The position numbers and the translations under genes were made by a program. The notes under the pieces are model-generated. The model was not told the DNA's origin, ran no database searches, and was given only the letters and a program-made list of their open reading frames with translations. A DNA stretch of 64,000 nucleotides. Source: Agaricus subrufescens. Its lineage: Eukaryota; Basidiomycota; Agaricomycetes; Agaricales; Agaricaceae. The stretch is taken from contig JAQOTE010000030.1 in assembly GCA_029945375.1 (NCBI GenBank), positions 1 to 64,000 on the forward strand. Reading direction: 5' to 3'. Positions 25,001-34,541 of the stretch are shown piece after piece; within the stretch, counting starts at the first letter, position 1; each line of letters begins with the position of its first letter.

Positions 25001-25720
25001 TCGTCAAGTTCCTCTTCTATGTCTTTGTCGAACATAGATGCTATCACCATAGCTTGTTGGCGATCGTCAGGGTCATTTACATCGACCCAATTAATATGTG
25101 GATTATCCATGTCTTCATCACCTAAGTCGTCCAATGAAGATTCCCATGGATTATCAGAGTTGAGAGAAAGCTCGTTGGCACCAGCTTCTACATCTCGTGT
25201 TTTACGGGCTTTACTGGTACATGTATCCGGGCACCTGGTGAACTCCCATTCCCCATTGTGCCAATCAATAGTTGGATTGTGTTTATACAAGTATGAATAT
25301 CCAATCATCATATTCTTGTCCCCTAACTGAGTGACAAAGAGATAATGTGTGGACTTGTGAGAACCAATCTCAACATAGGCACGGACATATTCATTAATCT
25401 GTCCAGATTTATTTGGAGTTCCATCCGCATTGATTACTCTATACGGTGAAGCCAATTTATGTGTAGCCAGGTTATTTTGTTTGACAAACTCTTTGTCGAT
25501 GAAGTTTGTTGTGGCTCCTGAATCAACTAAAGCCTCGGTCTGCACTTTTGTGCCGTATACCCATAGTGTTACTGGAAGTCTAAAAGAAGAAGTCTTGTTG
25601 CGCGATATATTATTTACACAAGCATCCAGTACTACTTCAGAACTATCTGAGCCAACATGAGGTATACTACTTCCAGACTGTAGATCACAGACATTATCCT
25701 CTACAGTCCTTCCGGAAAAT
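22039..25720 (-). CDS. Gypsy C Pol: protease, RT, RNase H, integrase, chromodomain
   Basis: Open to TAG at 22041-22039 with no stop; about 1,220 residues. Order: protease ALVDSGATTNFIDKEFV; RT with DYRALNGITVKNRYPIPRI, KIDLRWGYNNVRIKKGDEWK and the catalytic VMVYLDDILIFG; RNase H FRLSTDASDFATGAVLSQ and YEIYDKELLAIIRGLEEY; integrase zinc module (HHDLPSAGHPGRWKTY then KGCDMCQ); the D-D-E core ([31 protein letters not shown]); and a C-terminal chromodomain (VEKILQHRVRNRKNEFLVRW, WEPESNLKN). The frame lies -1 to gag and overlaps its end (FSGRTVEDN), so a -1 frameshift near 25712-25722 is the likely way to make Gag-Pol. All catalytic residues look intact. Confidence 0.95.
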
Positions 25721-27158
25721 CCATCTGAGCCCTTCCTTTAAGCTTTTTGGAGCCCGTCGGCTTCCCAGATCCCTTCAGCACATCACCGATTTGTGCTACA
25801 GCCTTTGTTTCAACAGGCGTGGAATCAGGAAGTTCTTTGATGGTCGCGCTGTTGACGGTGACAACCTCAGAAGGGGTTTCTGGGTCATCATCATCCATAG
25901 AATTGAGCAACTCGACTAGTCGAGTCTTGAAGTTTTTGGGTTTATAAGTACCATTTGAAGATCCAGATGACGAGGATGGAGTTGGTTTAGAAGAAGATGG
26001 AGTAGACTTCTGAGGACGTTTACTCTCATTGCCAGGTTTATCATAGCAGTCACTAGTATTGTGGGTTTTAGATTTTGTCTTCAACCCTTTGCCAGCACAG
26101 ATTTGACAGTATTTCTGTACCTTCTCTTGACTACTAGCCTCTTTGGTTTTCTTCTTTTTCGCCTGATCAATCTCCATAGCATATGGATCCTTGTTGCCAC
26201 TACCACTTGCATTTCCGCTGTCGCCGAAAATGACACCTTGAGCCTTATCAGGGTGAAGGAGTTTGAATGCCTTAAGCAATAACTGGAGATATTCATCCCA
26301 AGTTTTTGGCGCCAAATTATTGATTTCATACATGATAAGCGATTTTCGCAACTCATCAGGTATAACATCTTTCAACTTGTCAATGTGGACTTCATCAGGA
26401 TAGTCAACAATCCTAGCCAAAGTACGATAACGTTCCACAAATTTGACAAAGTTTTTCTTGGCAAGCTCCTTATTACCCCATAGTGCTGCCAATTCCTTTT
26501 TAGCACCTTCCTTATCGTCCCTTTGTCCATAAATACTCTTCAATTCCTTAACAAAGTTTTCCCAGTTTCCAAGAGGTTGATCCATTTGAACCTTGACAAA
26601 ATAGTCCTTCATATAAGTGCTAGCTGGTGCACGTAATCGAGTAAGTGCACATATGATTTTCTGGTGGTCAGTGACAATTCCAGAAGCTGCACAGTATAGG
26701 GCCATTTGATTTAACCAATCATCTAGCTGCATCTTATTCTCAGATCCAGCATAGGTCGGAGGTTCAGGAACTCTGGTTTTTGCAACACCAGAGTTAGCGT
26801 CAGCAGGAGTTTGGCCTATCTGACTTTGAAGAAGATTAACTCTTGCTTCAAGGTTCAACAATGAAGACAGCCTGGCCTCAAGAATAGCGATTCGAGAGTA
26901 TGCCCTATCGAGTGCCTCATTATAATGGGAAGATAATCCTTCAACTTCTTCGTCAATATACTCTTTCATAGTTTCAGTATCCACTGTGTGGGCATTGCGA
27001 AGTAGATGAGCCAGGGCTGCACGAGGCGGTTCATCAGCCATGTTGAGAACAGCAAAGTTAACTCCATGAGAAACTCGGTTCGCCCAGGCATCAGCATTAT
27101 CTTCTGGCATAACCACAGATGAAGAGTATGGGATGTAGTTGGGAATGAAGTCAGACAT
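25701..27158 (-). CDS. Gypsy C Gag
   Basis: ATG 27158 (MSDFIPNYIPYSSS) to TAG 25701, 485 residues, uninterrupted. A coiled-coil-like stretch near residues 60-115 is followed by the retrotransposon gag core (MQLDDWLNQMALYCAASG, WENFVKELKSIYGQRD, NKELAKKNFVKFVERYRTLA). A Cys/His cluster (CQICAGKGL..THNTSDC) near residue 350 is longer-spaced than a classic CCHC knuckle. The C terminus is Ser/Pro-rich and basic. Gag assembles the particle and packages RNA. The intact frame together with intact pol suggests the copy could still be autonomous. Confidence 0.93.
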   Translation of the reverse strand: MSDFIPNYIPYSSSVVMPEDNADAWANRVSHGVNFAVLNMADEPPRAALAHLLRNAHTVDTETMKEYIDEEVEGLSSHYNEALDRAYSRIAILEARLSSLLNLEARVNLLQSQIGQTPADANSGVAKTRVPEPPTYAGSENKMQLDDWLNQMALYCAASGIVTDHQKIICALTRLRAPASTYMKDYFVKVQMDQPLGNWENFVKELKSIYGQRDDKEGAKKELAALWGNKELAKKNFVKFVERYRTLARIVDYPDEVHIDKLKDVIPDELRKSLIMYEINNLAPKTWDEYLQLLLKAFKLLHPDKAQGVIFGDSGNASGSGNKDPYAMEIDQAKKKKTKEASSQEKVQKYCQICAGKGLKTKSKTHNTSDCYDKPGNESKRPQKSTPSSSKPTPSSSSGSSNGTYKPKNFKTRLVELLNSMDDDDPETPSEVVTVNSATIKELPDSTPVETKAVAQIGDVLKGSGKPTGSKKLKGRAQMDFPEGL

Positions 27159-27268
27159 GGTCTAAGTAACCTTGTCAATAATGAACAATAAAGTTTGTCG
27201 TGAAAGAAGTGCAAATAAAAAGAAAATCACACATAGCCAATGCCAGTCAAAGACAGTAGATCTCCATT

Positions 27269-27984
27269 TTAAGGTAATGTAATGTTTAGAGATAGCAATT
27301 CCTGTCTAATTTCTACCAATCTAGTAGCTAAGTTGCTAAAAGACACTGCTTTAATTCGTTTACAGGCTCCTTTAAGTTTTCTCCAGTCTCCATTTTTGAA
27401 TTTATGACCTATCTTTTCAATATCTCTCTCAATAACCTGCAATCTATTGAACCAATCCCAGAGTGGGTCGTTCAATTCCTCTTCTGCCGATTTCTCCTGC
27501 GGAAGAGTGAGTTCTGAGACCCTTTGTTCAAAGGCCTTGAAAACAGGTTCGAGACGATCCAGAGTAGGTTGGATAACCTGTTTGAACTCTTGAATACGTA
27601 AGAGATACTTGGTTTTCTTGATATGAAGATCAGGTGGGATAGGTGGAGAGAGTGTGGGAAGTTTTGGAACAGCTGGAGTAATGCGGTCCAAAAGTGGAGA
27701 GAGCTTGCAATTCGTTCTTCCAAAGTTTTACGTTCTTTGGTGAGTCGTTGAAGAAGTGACATTTGATTCATTTCATCTTCATGGTCCTTCCTGATCTCAG
27801 CATATTCTTCTGGCGACAGAACACGCTTGATGAGAGGGACAGGAGGGGGAGGATGATAGTGTTTGGTAGGACGACCAATATGTTTGGTTCGGTTTTTCAT
27901 GTCTTTGGTCATTTCAAAACGACCAGGTTTCCAGGTCATTTCGTCATGATAATGAATGACATCAGATTTTTTGACTTTTGGCAT
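27269..27984 (-). pseudogene. Extra ORF upstream of gag in gypsy C
   Basis: ATG 27984 opens MPKVKKSDVIHYHDEMTWKP, a basic, Pro-rich protein (HYHPPPPVPLIKRVL) with a charged helix (EYAEIRKDHEDEMNQMSL, RLTKERKTLEERI). Near 27700 the frame breaks by one base in a CT-rich stretch; the other frame continues as LLDRITPAVPKLPTLSPPIP and a second charged helical region to 27269. Joined, it would be about 237 residues. It lies between the 5' LTR and gag, where fungal gypsy elements normally have no gene. I do not recognise a domain. The break may be a mutation, a sequence error or recoding. Confidence 0.65.
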
Positions 27985-28669
27985 GGCTAAGGCAACAAGT
28001 GGTGTGAATACAACATCTCTATTTCAGCAGATGAGGTACAAATAAAGAAAGTGGGTCTTGATGTGTATCTTGATGGGAGAGTCGACGTCATATCCAGTTT
28101 CTCACACTGGCTTATGGAGGGGGAGTATCAGATCTCAGTGTGCTTCCACACACACTGCAAAGGTTTGTATTACACAAATCCTAAGTCGCTACTAACAAGA
28201 CTCAACCGTCAACGACAAAGATATGCCTCATGGTTTTATCAAGTCAGTTTCCAGTAATAGGAATAAGCTGACACCCCTTACGCCTAGGGTCCGGCAAGTG
28301 GATTAGGTAAGACACCATAAAAGGTAGTCCCTATGACATAATAGTCCAACACTGAATATCAGGGTCATCACAAACACCATCACAAACATTGATCCATCAA
28401 TGCCAAACATAGACAAACAATGCCAAACAAATGACAAGGTGTTGCCAATCATGGACAAAGTTGGTCAAATAGTGACAAATAGTGTCAAAATAGTGACAAA
28501 CAATGACAAACAATGCCAAGACAAAGCCAAAGGCCTTCTCCATAAGTCAATAGCTCTTTGCAGCAACTATGACTGAAATGCCCCCAATGCCCAAACAAGA
28601 ATACACATCTGCAAACAACCCAGACATGATTGCCAAACAATCATGCCCAAAAGAGCAGACTTAACAAAC
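27985..28669 (-). other. Gypsy C leader with short repeats
   Basis: Non-coding 5' leader. Around 28370-28520 it holds many imperfect direct repeats of the type TGACAAACAATGCCAAACAA. No tRNA-complementary primer-binding site is obvious next to the LTR at 28669; the minus strand there reads GTTTGTTAAGTCTGC. Confidence 0.65.
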
Positions 28670-29209
28670 TATCACAAATCTTGCTTACCTAAGTAGCCTT
28701 GAGAGATAAATGGGGAAAAGCAGTGATCTTAGATAAGCAGAGAGATGAGATGATGATGTTGTTAAGTCTGGGGCAGGGACAAGCTTATATACACATCTGA
28801 GAAGGGGGACACTACCAATGACCCCAGGGACTCTAGTCATGACTAATAATGTATCTAAGTTTAGCTACTCTAATAATAACCAACCAATAGGAACAATCCC
28901 TTTACTACTCTGAGTTACTCTGGGTTACTCTGGGTAATGGTGCGATAATGATGTGATAGAGAACATTCTAGAAGGTTCTAGAATGTTCTAGAATGGTCTG
29001 GACTGCTCTAGAACAATTAGGTAATTAAGGTCTTCTAACTTATGGCACAGAGAATAAAGAACGTTGAATATCTCAACAATTACTAGGCCGTTTCGGGTGA
29101 TATGGGTATCAGTAGAAACGGTTTGATCAGGGCTTTCCAACGGTGCCCAATTTGTAAGAATCGGATCAGCCGTTGGTAAGATATAACGTAATCTTCCAAA
29201 TCTGTGACA
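28670..29209 (-). repeat. Gypsy C 5' LTR
   Basis: Partner of 21416-21985; nearly identical apart from small indels and a few base changes in the half away from TGTCACAG. Confidence 0.93.
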
Positions 29210-29214
29210 AAGTC

Positions 29215-29449
29215 TCTCTCTCAGTCTCTTTCATCGCTCAATACTCCGTCTCAGCTTCTCTACTGTCGCTAGGGGCACCTGTCCGTGTTATATAGCTTCG
29301 TGTGTTTCGGGTTTTGTTTTCATTTATTCTTCATACTCTGTTGTCTGGCAATTTGTTTTTTCCACCTTTTTTCCTGGCCTCTGGCCAGGAGCGCTACGCG
29401 ATCGGGCAGCACTTAATAAAATTTGATTAAAAAAAAAAAAAAAAAAAAA
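29215..29449 (+). other. LINE 3' UTR, second part, with poly(A)
   Basis: Resumes the LINE after the gypsy duplication. It holds AATAAAATTTGATT just before a run of 21 A (29429-29449), then the target duplication. This confirms the direction of LINE insertion (+). Confidence 0.9.
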
Positions 29450-29463
29450 GTTGCCTGCAAGGA

Positions 29464-29725
29464 GAGAGTGTCTCTAGCATTGGACTCTTTTCCAAGAGCC
29501 TTGAAGCCATTGACATTGTCTTTGCCTTTGGGAATGGGAAGCTTAGGTAAAGTCTTCTCAGACCCAGAGACTTCCCACGTGGAAAGGGTGGTATTGGGGT
29601 GCCTCATCAAGATGAGGACGTTCCTAACACGGTGTGACCAACTGTCCCAGTTGTCGACACCAGTGAGTTTGGGGAGAGCATTGACGGAGATTCTGTTTGT
29701 GGCCCTGCAACCTGGCAGTCAGTAA
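29464..29725 (-). pseudogene. Copia gag, N-terminal part
   Basis: Reads LPKLTGVDNWDSWSHRVRNV, MRHPNTTLSTWEVSG and GKESNARDTLSLQAT, then meets the LINE and continues as TVIESALPD at 13867. LTG..NW..W..R is the usual start of copia Gag (DUF4219-like region). No in-frame ATG lies between it and a TGA near 29717, so the start codon is lost or supplied by an upstream exon (a TTGCAG acceptor is present). Confidence 0.85.
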
Positions 29726-29900
29726 ATGTAATCTAGGGTATGACAAACTCTATCTAAGGTTATATATAGAATCCAACAAAGGCTATCAACTTGTTTCAAC
29801 AGTGAGCAATTGGGATAAATATAGAACTCAAGCTTCAGAGAAGTGAGATCTAAAATAGATCCACAGATCATTTCTTGAGCCAGAAAGGTGAGAGCGATTG

Positions 29901-29914
29901 TGGGGCCCATAACC
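29901..29914 (-). other. Copia primer-binding site, half-tRNA-iMet type
   Basis: Directly after the 5' LTR the minus strand reads GGTTATGGGCCCCA. This is complementary (with one G:U-type difference) to the anticodon arm of initiator tRNA-Met (GGGCTCATAACC), not to its 3' CCA end. Internal priming by a tRNA-iMet fragment is established for Drosophila copia. Confidence 0.75.
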
Positions 29915-30280
29915 TGTTGATAAAGTAGTGCTGCTACCTGCAGCATGGAGATGGATAGACTCACATTGCTTATAAATCCTAGACAGTAGGCAGATTGAAG
30001 TAGAAGATAGAGCTTGTAGAGCTTGGTAAAGCTTAGTAGAGCGAAGCGGAGAGGAAACTGAACTGATATTCTATGGAATACATGTAGGGTTTATATACTT
30101 GACAAAGAACCTCATAGTGGTAAAGGGTATTGTGAAACATATAGGTAAAACAGGAGTCCACAGAAGGAGTCCATAAAAAACATGCATGAAACGATTGAAA
30201 AGGTGTGGCATAGTGCATAGTGCACAGTAGTTGCTCATACATGTCATACTGAGTGTATAACTCGAGGTATTTCGTCAACA
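29915..30280 (-). repeat. Copia 5' LTR
   Basis: Partner of 7508-7873, also 366 bp; ends at the AGGAG duplication. Confidence 0.95.
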
Positions 30281-30645
30281 AGGAGAACCTGGAGGCTATC
30301 CTGGAGTATTATGGGAAAGAGAGGGAGGATTTCACCTTTCAGCAGGATAATGACCCCAAACACAGGTCCAAAATAGCTCAAAACTGGTTCAAAGACAAGA
30401 GAATTGACATTTTAACATGGCCTGCACAGTCTCTTGATCTTAACCCCATTGAACACCTGTGGAATTATCTCAAACTCAGGCTTGAGGAGTATGAAGAAGC
30501 ACCAAGGGGGATAAAGGAACTTTGGGAGAGGGTGGATATAGAGTGGAACAAGATAGAACCAGAGGTGTGTCAGAATCTGATAGAAAGTATGCCTAGGAGA
30601 GTGGAAGCAGTGATTCAGGCCAAGGGAGGGTATACAAAGTACTGA
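30281..30645 (+). pseudogene. Tc1/mariner transposase, C-terminal part
   Basis: Continues EILEE from 7507 as NLEAILEYYGKEREDFTFQQ. It contains the second catalytic Asp (QQDNDPKHRS) and, 34 residues on, the Glu of LDLNPIEHLWNYLK, giving a DD34E triad with WPDKTKIN. Stop at 30643-30645 after KGGYTKY. Confidence 0.92.
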
Positions 30646-30669
30646 ATAGTAGAGATTTGTACTTTGTGA

Positions 30670-30886
30670 CTGAGATGGACAAAAGGGTTGCAATGGACTT
30701 TTGTCAGGGAACTGCCTATAATTCCATCAATAGTGAGTATTACATAATGATATGCATATTGTGGGAAAGCACAGAAGCAGGGCTATCAGACGGTACCGCT
30801 CACGTGACTCCATGGTTAATAGTTCCCATGCTATAATGGTATCTTTGAAGGGGTGCCAAACATTGCAACCCTTTTGTCTGTCACTG
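30670..30886. repeat. Tc1/mariner right TIR, 217 bp
   Basis: Inverted partner of 6507-6723. Ends TTTTGTCTGTCACTG followed by TA. Confidence 0.88.
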
Positions 30887-30888
30887 TA

Positions 30889-32490
30889 GATCAATCCCAA
30901 GACGTAAGAAATCCAAGAACACCAAAGGGAAAAGAGAAAACCCAAGATATGCTAACATCTACAGTGAACCAGTTGTTAAACCAACCAGAAGCAAATGGGA
31001 CATGGATGTTGACAACATCTACTACCAACTCAACAACCTCAGATTCACAGACAGTGACAGTGAATCAGAACCTGAGCCTGATGAGACCACAGAGCCCCCC
31101 AATGAAAAAATCAACCTTGTTAGACAAAGAAGCTCATCCAAACAAGCAGTACAAGATTTCATCAATACTGTTCTCACAGAAGAGCAACAAGCAGCTCTTA
31201 GAAGAGGCAAATGCTTTTTCTGCCACAAGAAAGGACACTGGGTCAGAGACTGTAAACAAAGGAAGTTATATGTTAAGCAAGAAGGAAAAGGAAGAATGGA
31301 CAAAACTCAGTGACCAAATAGAAACAAGAAGGATGGAAACAGGAAACCCACTACTAAAGGAACTTGGAAGAAAAAGAAACCAGAACCAGTAGACCCTAAT
31401 GCTATGGTCTACAATATTGAAGAAGAAGATAATGATGATGAAAGATTTGAAGAATTCTCAGCTGAAGAAATTTTTTGAATAGCTTTGAAGACTCAATTGA
31501 CCTGATTAGTCTTCAAAAATCTAGAGGACAAACATTATTAGTTCCACTTAAAATACATACTAACAAAGACAGTCAAGAACAACCAGCATTACTCAATTCA
31601 GGAGCTGGAGGAGAATTCATTGATCACAATTTAGTAAAGAAATATGGATTGAAGAAATATCCACTTAAACATATCAAGTATACATTAAATGCCAACAGAT
31701 CAAGAAATTCATCAGGAAAATGCACTCACTATGTTAAATTACAAATAGAAATAAACAGGAAGAAAATGACCATCACACCAAGAATAGTAGCCCTTGGAGG
31801 ACATGAATTATTCCTAGGAATTACATGGTTAAAGAAATTCAACCCTGAAATCAATTGGCAAGAACCTTCATTAAGATGGAGAGATGAAAAACAACTACCC
31901 CTCAAATTATCAAAGGCACCATCCACAGCAATTAATTGATTATGCTACGAAATTAATAAAACCAATATGTCACAACAACTATACAATAAATCAACTAAAC
32001 CAAAGAAAGAATCAGAACCAAGCAAAGTAGTGCCAAAGAAATTTCACAAATTCCTAAAGGTTTTCAATAAATGAGAATTGGAGCAAATGCCACCAAGAAG
32101 ATTATGGGATCATAGAATAGAAGTCAAATCAGACTTTGAGCCAAAACAGATGCCAATATACAATCTAACACAAAAAGAAGAAGAGTTAGCAAAGTTTATA
32201 TCAGAAAATCTATGAAAGGGATATATCCAAAAATCCAAATCACCTATGGCATCATCATTTTTCTTTGTAGGAAAGAAAGGAGGAGACCTAAGACCTTGTC
32301 AAGACTATTGCTACCTTAATCAAAATACAATTAAGAATGCTCATCCAATACCAAGTATTGCAAGAATTATGGACAAACTATGAAATTCAAAATGGTTCAC
32401 CAAACTTGATGTCAGACTAGGATACAACAATGTCAGAATTCACAAAGGAGATGAATGGAAAGCAGCCTTTAGAACACCAAAAGGACTATA
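30889..32490 (+). pseudogene. Gypsy family B fragment: gag end, protease, RT start
   Basis: Begins inside gag directly after the Tc1 TA. It shows a zinc knuckle (CFFCHKKGHWVRDC), a protease with ALLNSGAGGEFIDHNLVK (catalytic Asp replaced by Asn) and LGITWLKKFNPEINW. The RT N-terminal half follows (PSKVVPKKFHKF, PRRLWDHRIEV with interruptions, [38 protein letters not shown]). Several TGA codons stand at Arg or Trp positions (before KGYIQ, before NSKWF, before ELEQM). RT breaks at KGLY, where the DNA transposon at 32491 is inserted, and resumes at 39247. Both element ends and LTRs are absent. Confidence 0.85.
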
Positions 32491-32517
32491 TATGGCACAC
32501 ATAGTGTACAAAAAATC
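32491..32517. repeat. Left TIR of the integrase element
   Basis: First 17 bp are identical, inverted, to the right end at 39246-39230; weaker similarity continues to about 32517. Confidence 0.88.
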
Positions 32518-33014
32518 TGGCCAGAAACTTTTAACTTTTTTTTTTTAAAAATTGAACTTCCATTTGACTGTTTTTTTTAAAAAAATTGAACTTTCATTTG
32601 ACTTTTTTTTAAAAAATCAACTTCCAAAAAAGCCATGTTTGAAAATTAGGAGGTTCTGGAACTTAAAAAACAGGTTTGTCAAAGTTGTCAAACTTCAAAA
32701 GTCGGAAACGAAAGTTCAAATTCCATAACTATTAGACATGTACAAAAAATAAGAAAATTTTTCCTGGCAGTGACCAGATCAGCCATGGCCATCAATATAT
32801 GTAGCACGGCAAGAGACTGGTCACAGATCAAAGTGACAAACTCAATCATTTATTGTTGATAGGAGCTAAATATAGTAGTTTAGGAAAAATGAGGTCATAA
32901 AATGTCTATTGCCTCCATCAATAGATAAATACCACTGTTCTCATCATCCATGTGAATAGGAAAACCTTTGAGGATATCATGGGCCTTGGCCATGTCCTCT
33001 GATTCCTGTGAATC

Positions 33015-34459
33015 CTATGCCATAGTGTCCTCATCAAGAGGATGCTCATCCTGCAAATTTTGTGTTGCAGCCTCTTCATCAAAGCCGTACAAGGGATCAA
33101 CCTCTGCTGCATCATCACCTGGATCCTCCACCCAGTAGCCCATCATCTTAGCCTGTTCCTTACTAAGTTCATAGATTGCACGGGGACTCTTATAGTGTTC
33201 CGTACATAGCTTGTGATTATTCCAAGATTGGACCATTGCATCTAGAGTAGCTTGAACGTGTGGCTTGAATATTATAATGATGGCAAGCTGATGGATTGGA
33301 TCTTCCATGTCCAACTCCCCGACGTGCTCAAGGTGTAAGAAAACCTCACACCAGTAGTCCAAAGCACCTAGACGGTCATCACACCAGAGCCGTTCAATGC
33401 AAACATTATGAACTGATCTGGCAGTACAATCAGTTCTATTATGAAGGTCATAGATGAGTGATCACATACCTTCCTCGGAGAAAGGCCTTATGGTCTTCTC
33501 CCCATCTCCTAAGCATGTCTTTTTCTACCTCATTATTTTCTGTTCCATAATCTCCTCGCACCCTACTTGGCCACCCATACTGCTTCACACCATCATTGAA
33601 TATGGTTTGAACTATTGTGGCCTTCTTGTTGTCTCGTAATTGTAGGTAGATGATCATCCGTGAGTGTCCATCAATACAACCATGGATATAGAATCCCCAT
33701 GGCCGTCCATGTGCCAGAGGGCATTACTGCCCCTGACCTTATAGACCCGACAATGAATTCCATGGTGCCAGCTACAATTTGGTGAGTGACAGGCAAATGA
33801 GACTATTTAGTGACATACTGGCAAAGGGTACCTAAAGGATCAACCTGTCGTAAACTATCACTGACATGAGCCAGAGGCAGCTTGATACCCTTGGCTTCAA
33901 GGGCCCCTTGCATCATGTTTGCACCATAGTTTGGGTGCTGTAACGATAATCCAGCTATGATTTCATCCAGTTCAGCATCCATCAAATTGGAGAAGGCGGG
34001 ATGAGCTGATGAAAGACCAGCCTTCTCCAGGTGATTGTACAATGTCCCACAGGTTACGCCTAAACCCTCCGCAATCTTCTGCCATGTATTTCCAAGATTG
34101 TGCAGCTCAATGGTGCGGACAATGTCAATGACCACAGTAGGGTGTCCTCAATTGCCTTGAGACTCTGTATGGGCCTTGAATCTAGTTTGTCCCCCCGATT
34201 CTTTCTCATAATCCTGTAGAGGGAGCAAAACAGTGTCCAGATGTTCCATCAATGCATTGACTTCATCAGGCTCAAGGTCATCCAACTGTAAGTCATGTAG
34301 CAGTCTTTTGGTGAGTTCTAGCTTTTTGATTGATCTTCGGACTGCAAACAAGTCCATGTTGGGAAGGTTGTCGATAAGGTGTTGTGCATCACAATAGATG
34401 GTCTCCATGTCATGTAAAAGTGCTGTCACTCTGTCCCTCTGGCCACCACTGGAACTCAT
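33015..34459 (-). pseudogene. rve-type D-D-E integrase/transposase
   Basis: ATG 34459 gives MSSSGGQRDRVTALL. A charged helical N terminus precedes an HTH-like stretch (GNTWQKIAEGLGVTCGTLYN). The catalytic core is NALWHMDGHG with GCIDGHSRMIIYLQLRD (Asp), VRGDYGTENNEVE (Asp) and, after a likely 50-nt intron (GTATGT..CCAG), RSVHNVCIERLWCDD (Glu). A C-terminal domain follows (VFLHLEHVGELDMEDPIHQL, HKLCTEHYKSP). The GRSVHN-IERLW signature is that of the uncharacterised 'integrase core domain' proteins frequent in Agaricomycetes. A TGA replaces CGA at 34150-34148 and frameshifts lie near 33700-33800, so this copy is defective. It is the presumed transposase of the element. Confidence 0.8.
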
Positions 34460-34541
34460 AGTGAACAGGAGAGTGTAGAAGTATTTAATATTTGTCATTC
34501 ATAATTTATTTACCATGTGATGTTGAGTTCAATGCCCCTGT

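Larger units (their letters stand above)
21416..29209 (-). mobile_element. Ty3/gypsy chromovirus (family C), nearly intact
   Basis: LTRs at 21416-21985 (570 bp) and 28670-29209 (540 bp), with 5-bp duplication AAGTC at 21411-21415 and 29210-29214. It is read right to left: 5' LTR, a leader with an extra ORF, gag, pol with chromodomain, polypurine tract, 3' LTR. LTR differences are mainly small indels, and the many CpG sites in the LTRs are intact in both. This makes it the youngest of the four nested elements. Confidence 0.95.
13868..29449 (+). mobile_element. APE-type non-LTR retrotransposon (LINE), split by a gypsy element
   Basis: Inserted in the copia gag with a 14-bp duplication GTTGCCTGCAAGGA at 13854-13867 and 29450-29463. 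It has a short 5' UTR, ORF1 with zinc knuckles, ORF2 with endonuclease and RT, a 3' UTR and a 21-nt poly(A) tail at 29429-29449. Without the gypsy insert it is about 7.8 kb and looks full length. Both ORFs are GC-rich and C-rich in third positions, unlike the AT-rich elements around it. The domain order and C-terminal zinc motif suggest the Tad1/I group of fungal LINEs. Confidence 0.93.
7508..30280 (-). mobile_element. Ty1/copia LTR retrotransposon, host of a LINE
   Basis: Two LTRs of 366 bp each (7508-7873 and 29915-30280) begin TGTTGA and end TCAACA. The 5-bp duplication AGGAG lies at 7503-7507 and 30281-30285. The element is transcribed from right to left. Removing the LINE leaves about 7.2 kb, in the order gag, protease, integrase, RT, RNase H, which is the copia order. 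The LTRs differ at about 12 positions, 11 of them at CpG sites, and the coding region has at least five CGA-to-TGA stops. Confidence 0.95.
6507..30886 (+). mobile_element. Tc1/mariner element, split by a 22.8-kb nested insertion
   Basis: The element is flanked by TA at 6505-6506 and 30887-30888, and its ends read CAGTGATGGACAAAAGGG and, inverted, CAGTGACAGACAAAAGGG. Without the inserted copia element and one TSD copy, it is about 1.6 kb (6507-7507 plus 30286-30886), the usual size of autonomous Tc1/mariner elements. It encodes one DD34E transposase, interrupted at position 7507. Confidence 0.92.

Noticed and set aside
24854..25330. Plus-strand 158-residue ORF opposite the gypsy C protease
   Set aside because: Antisense shadow of an intact pol frame, with Ser-rich composition typical of reversed Asp/Glu codons.
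28370..28530. CRISPR-like or minisatellite array from repeated TGACAAACAATGCCAA
   Set aside because: Units are short, irregular and without spacers; this is low-complexity leader sequence of a gypsy element in a eukaryote.
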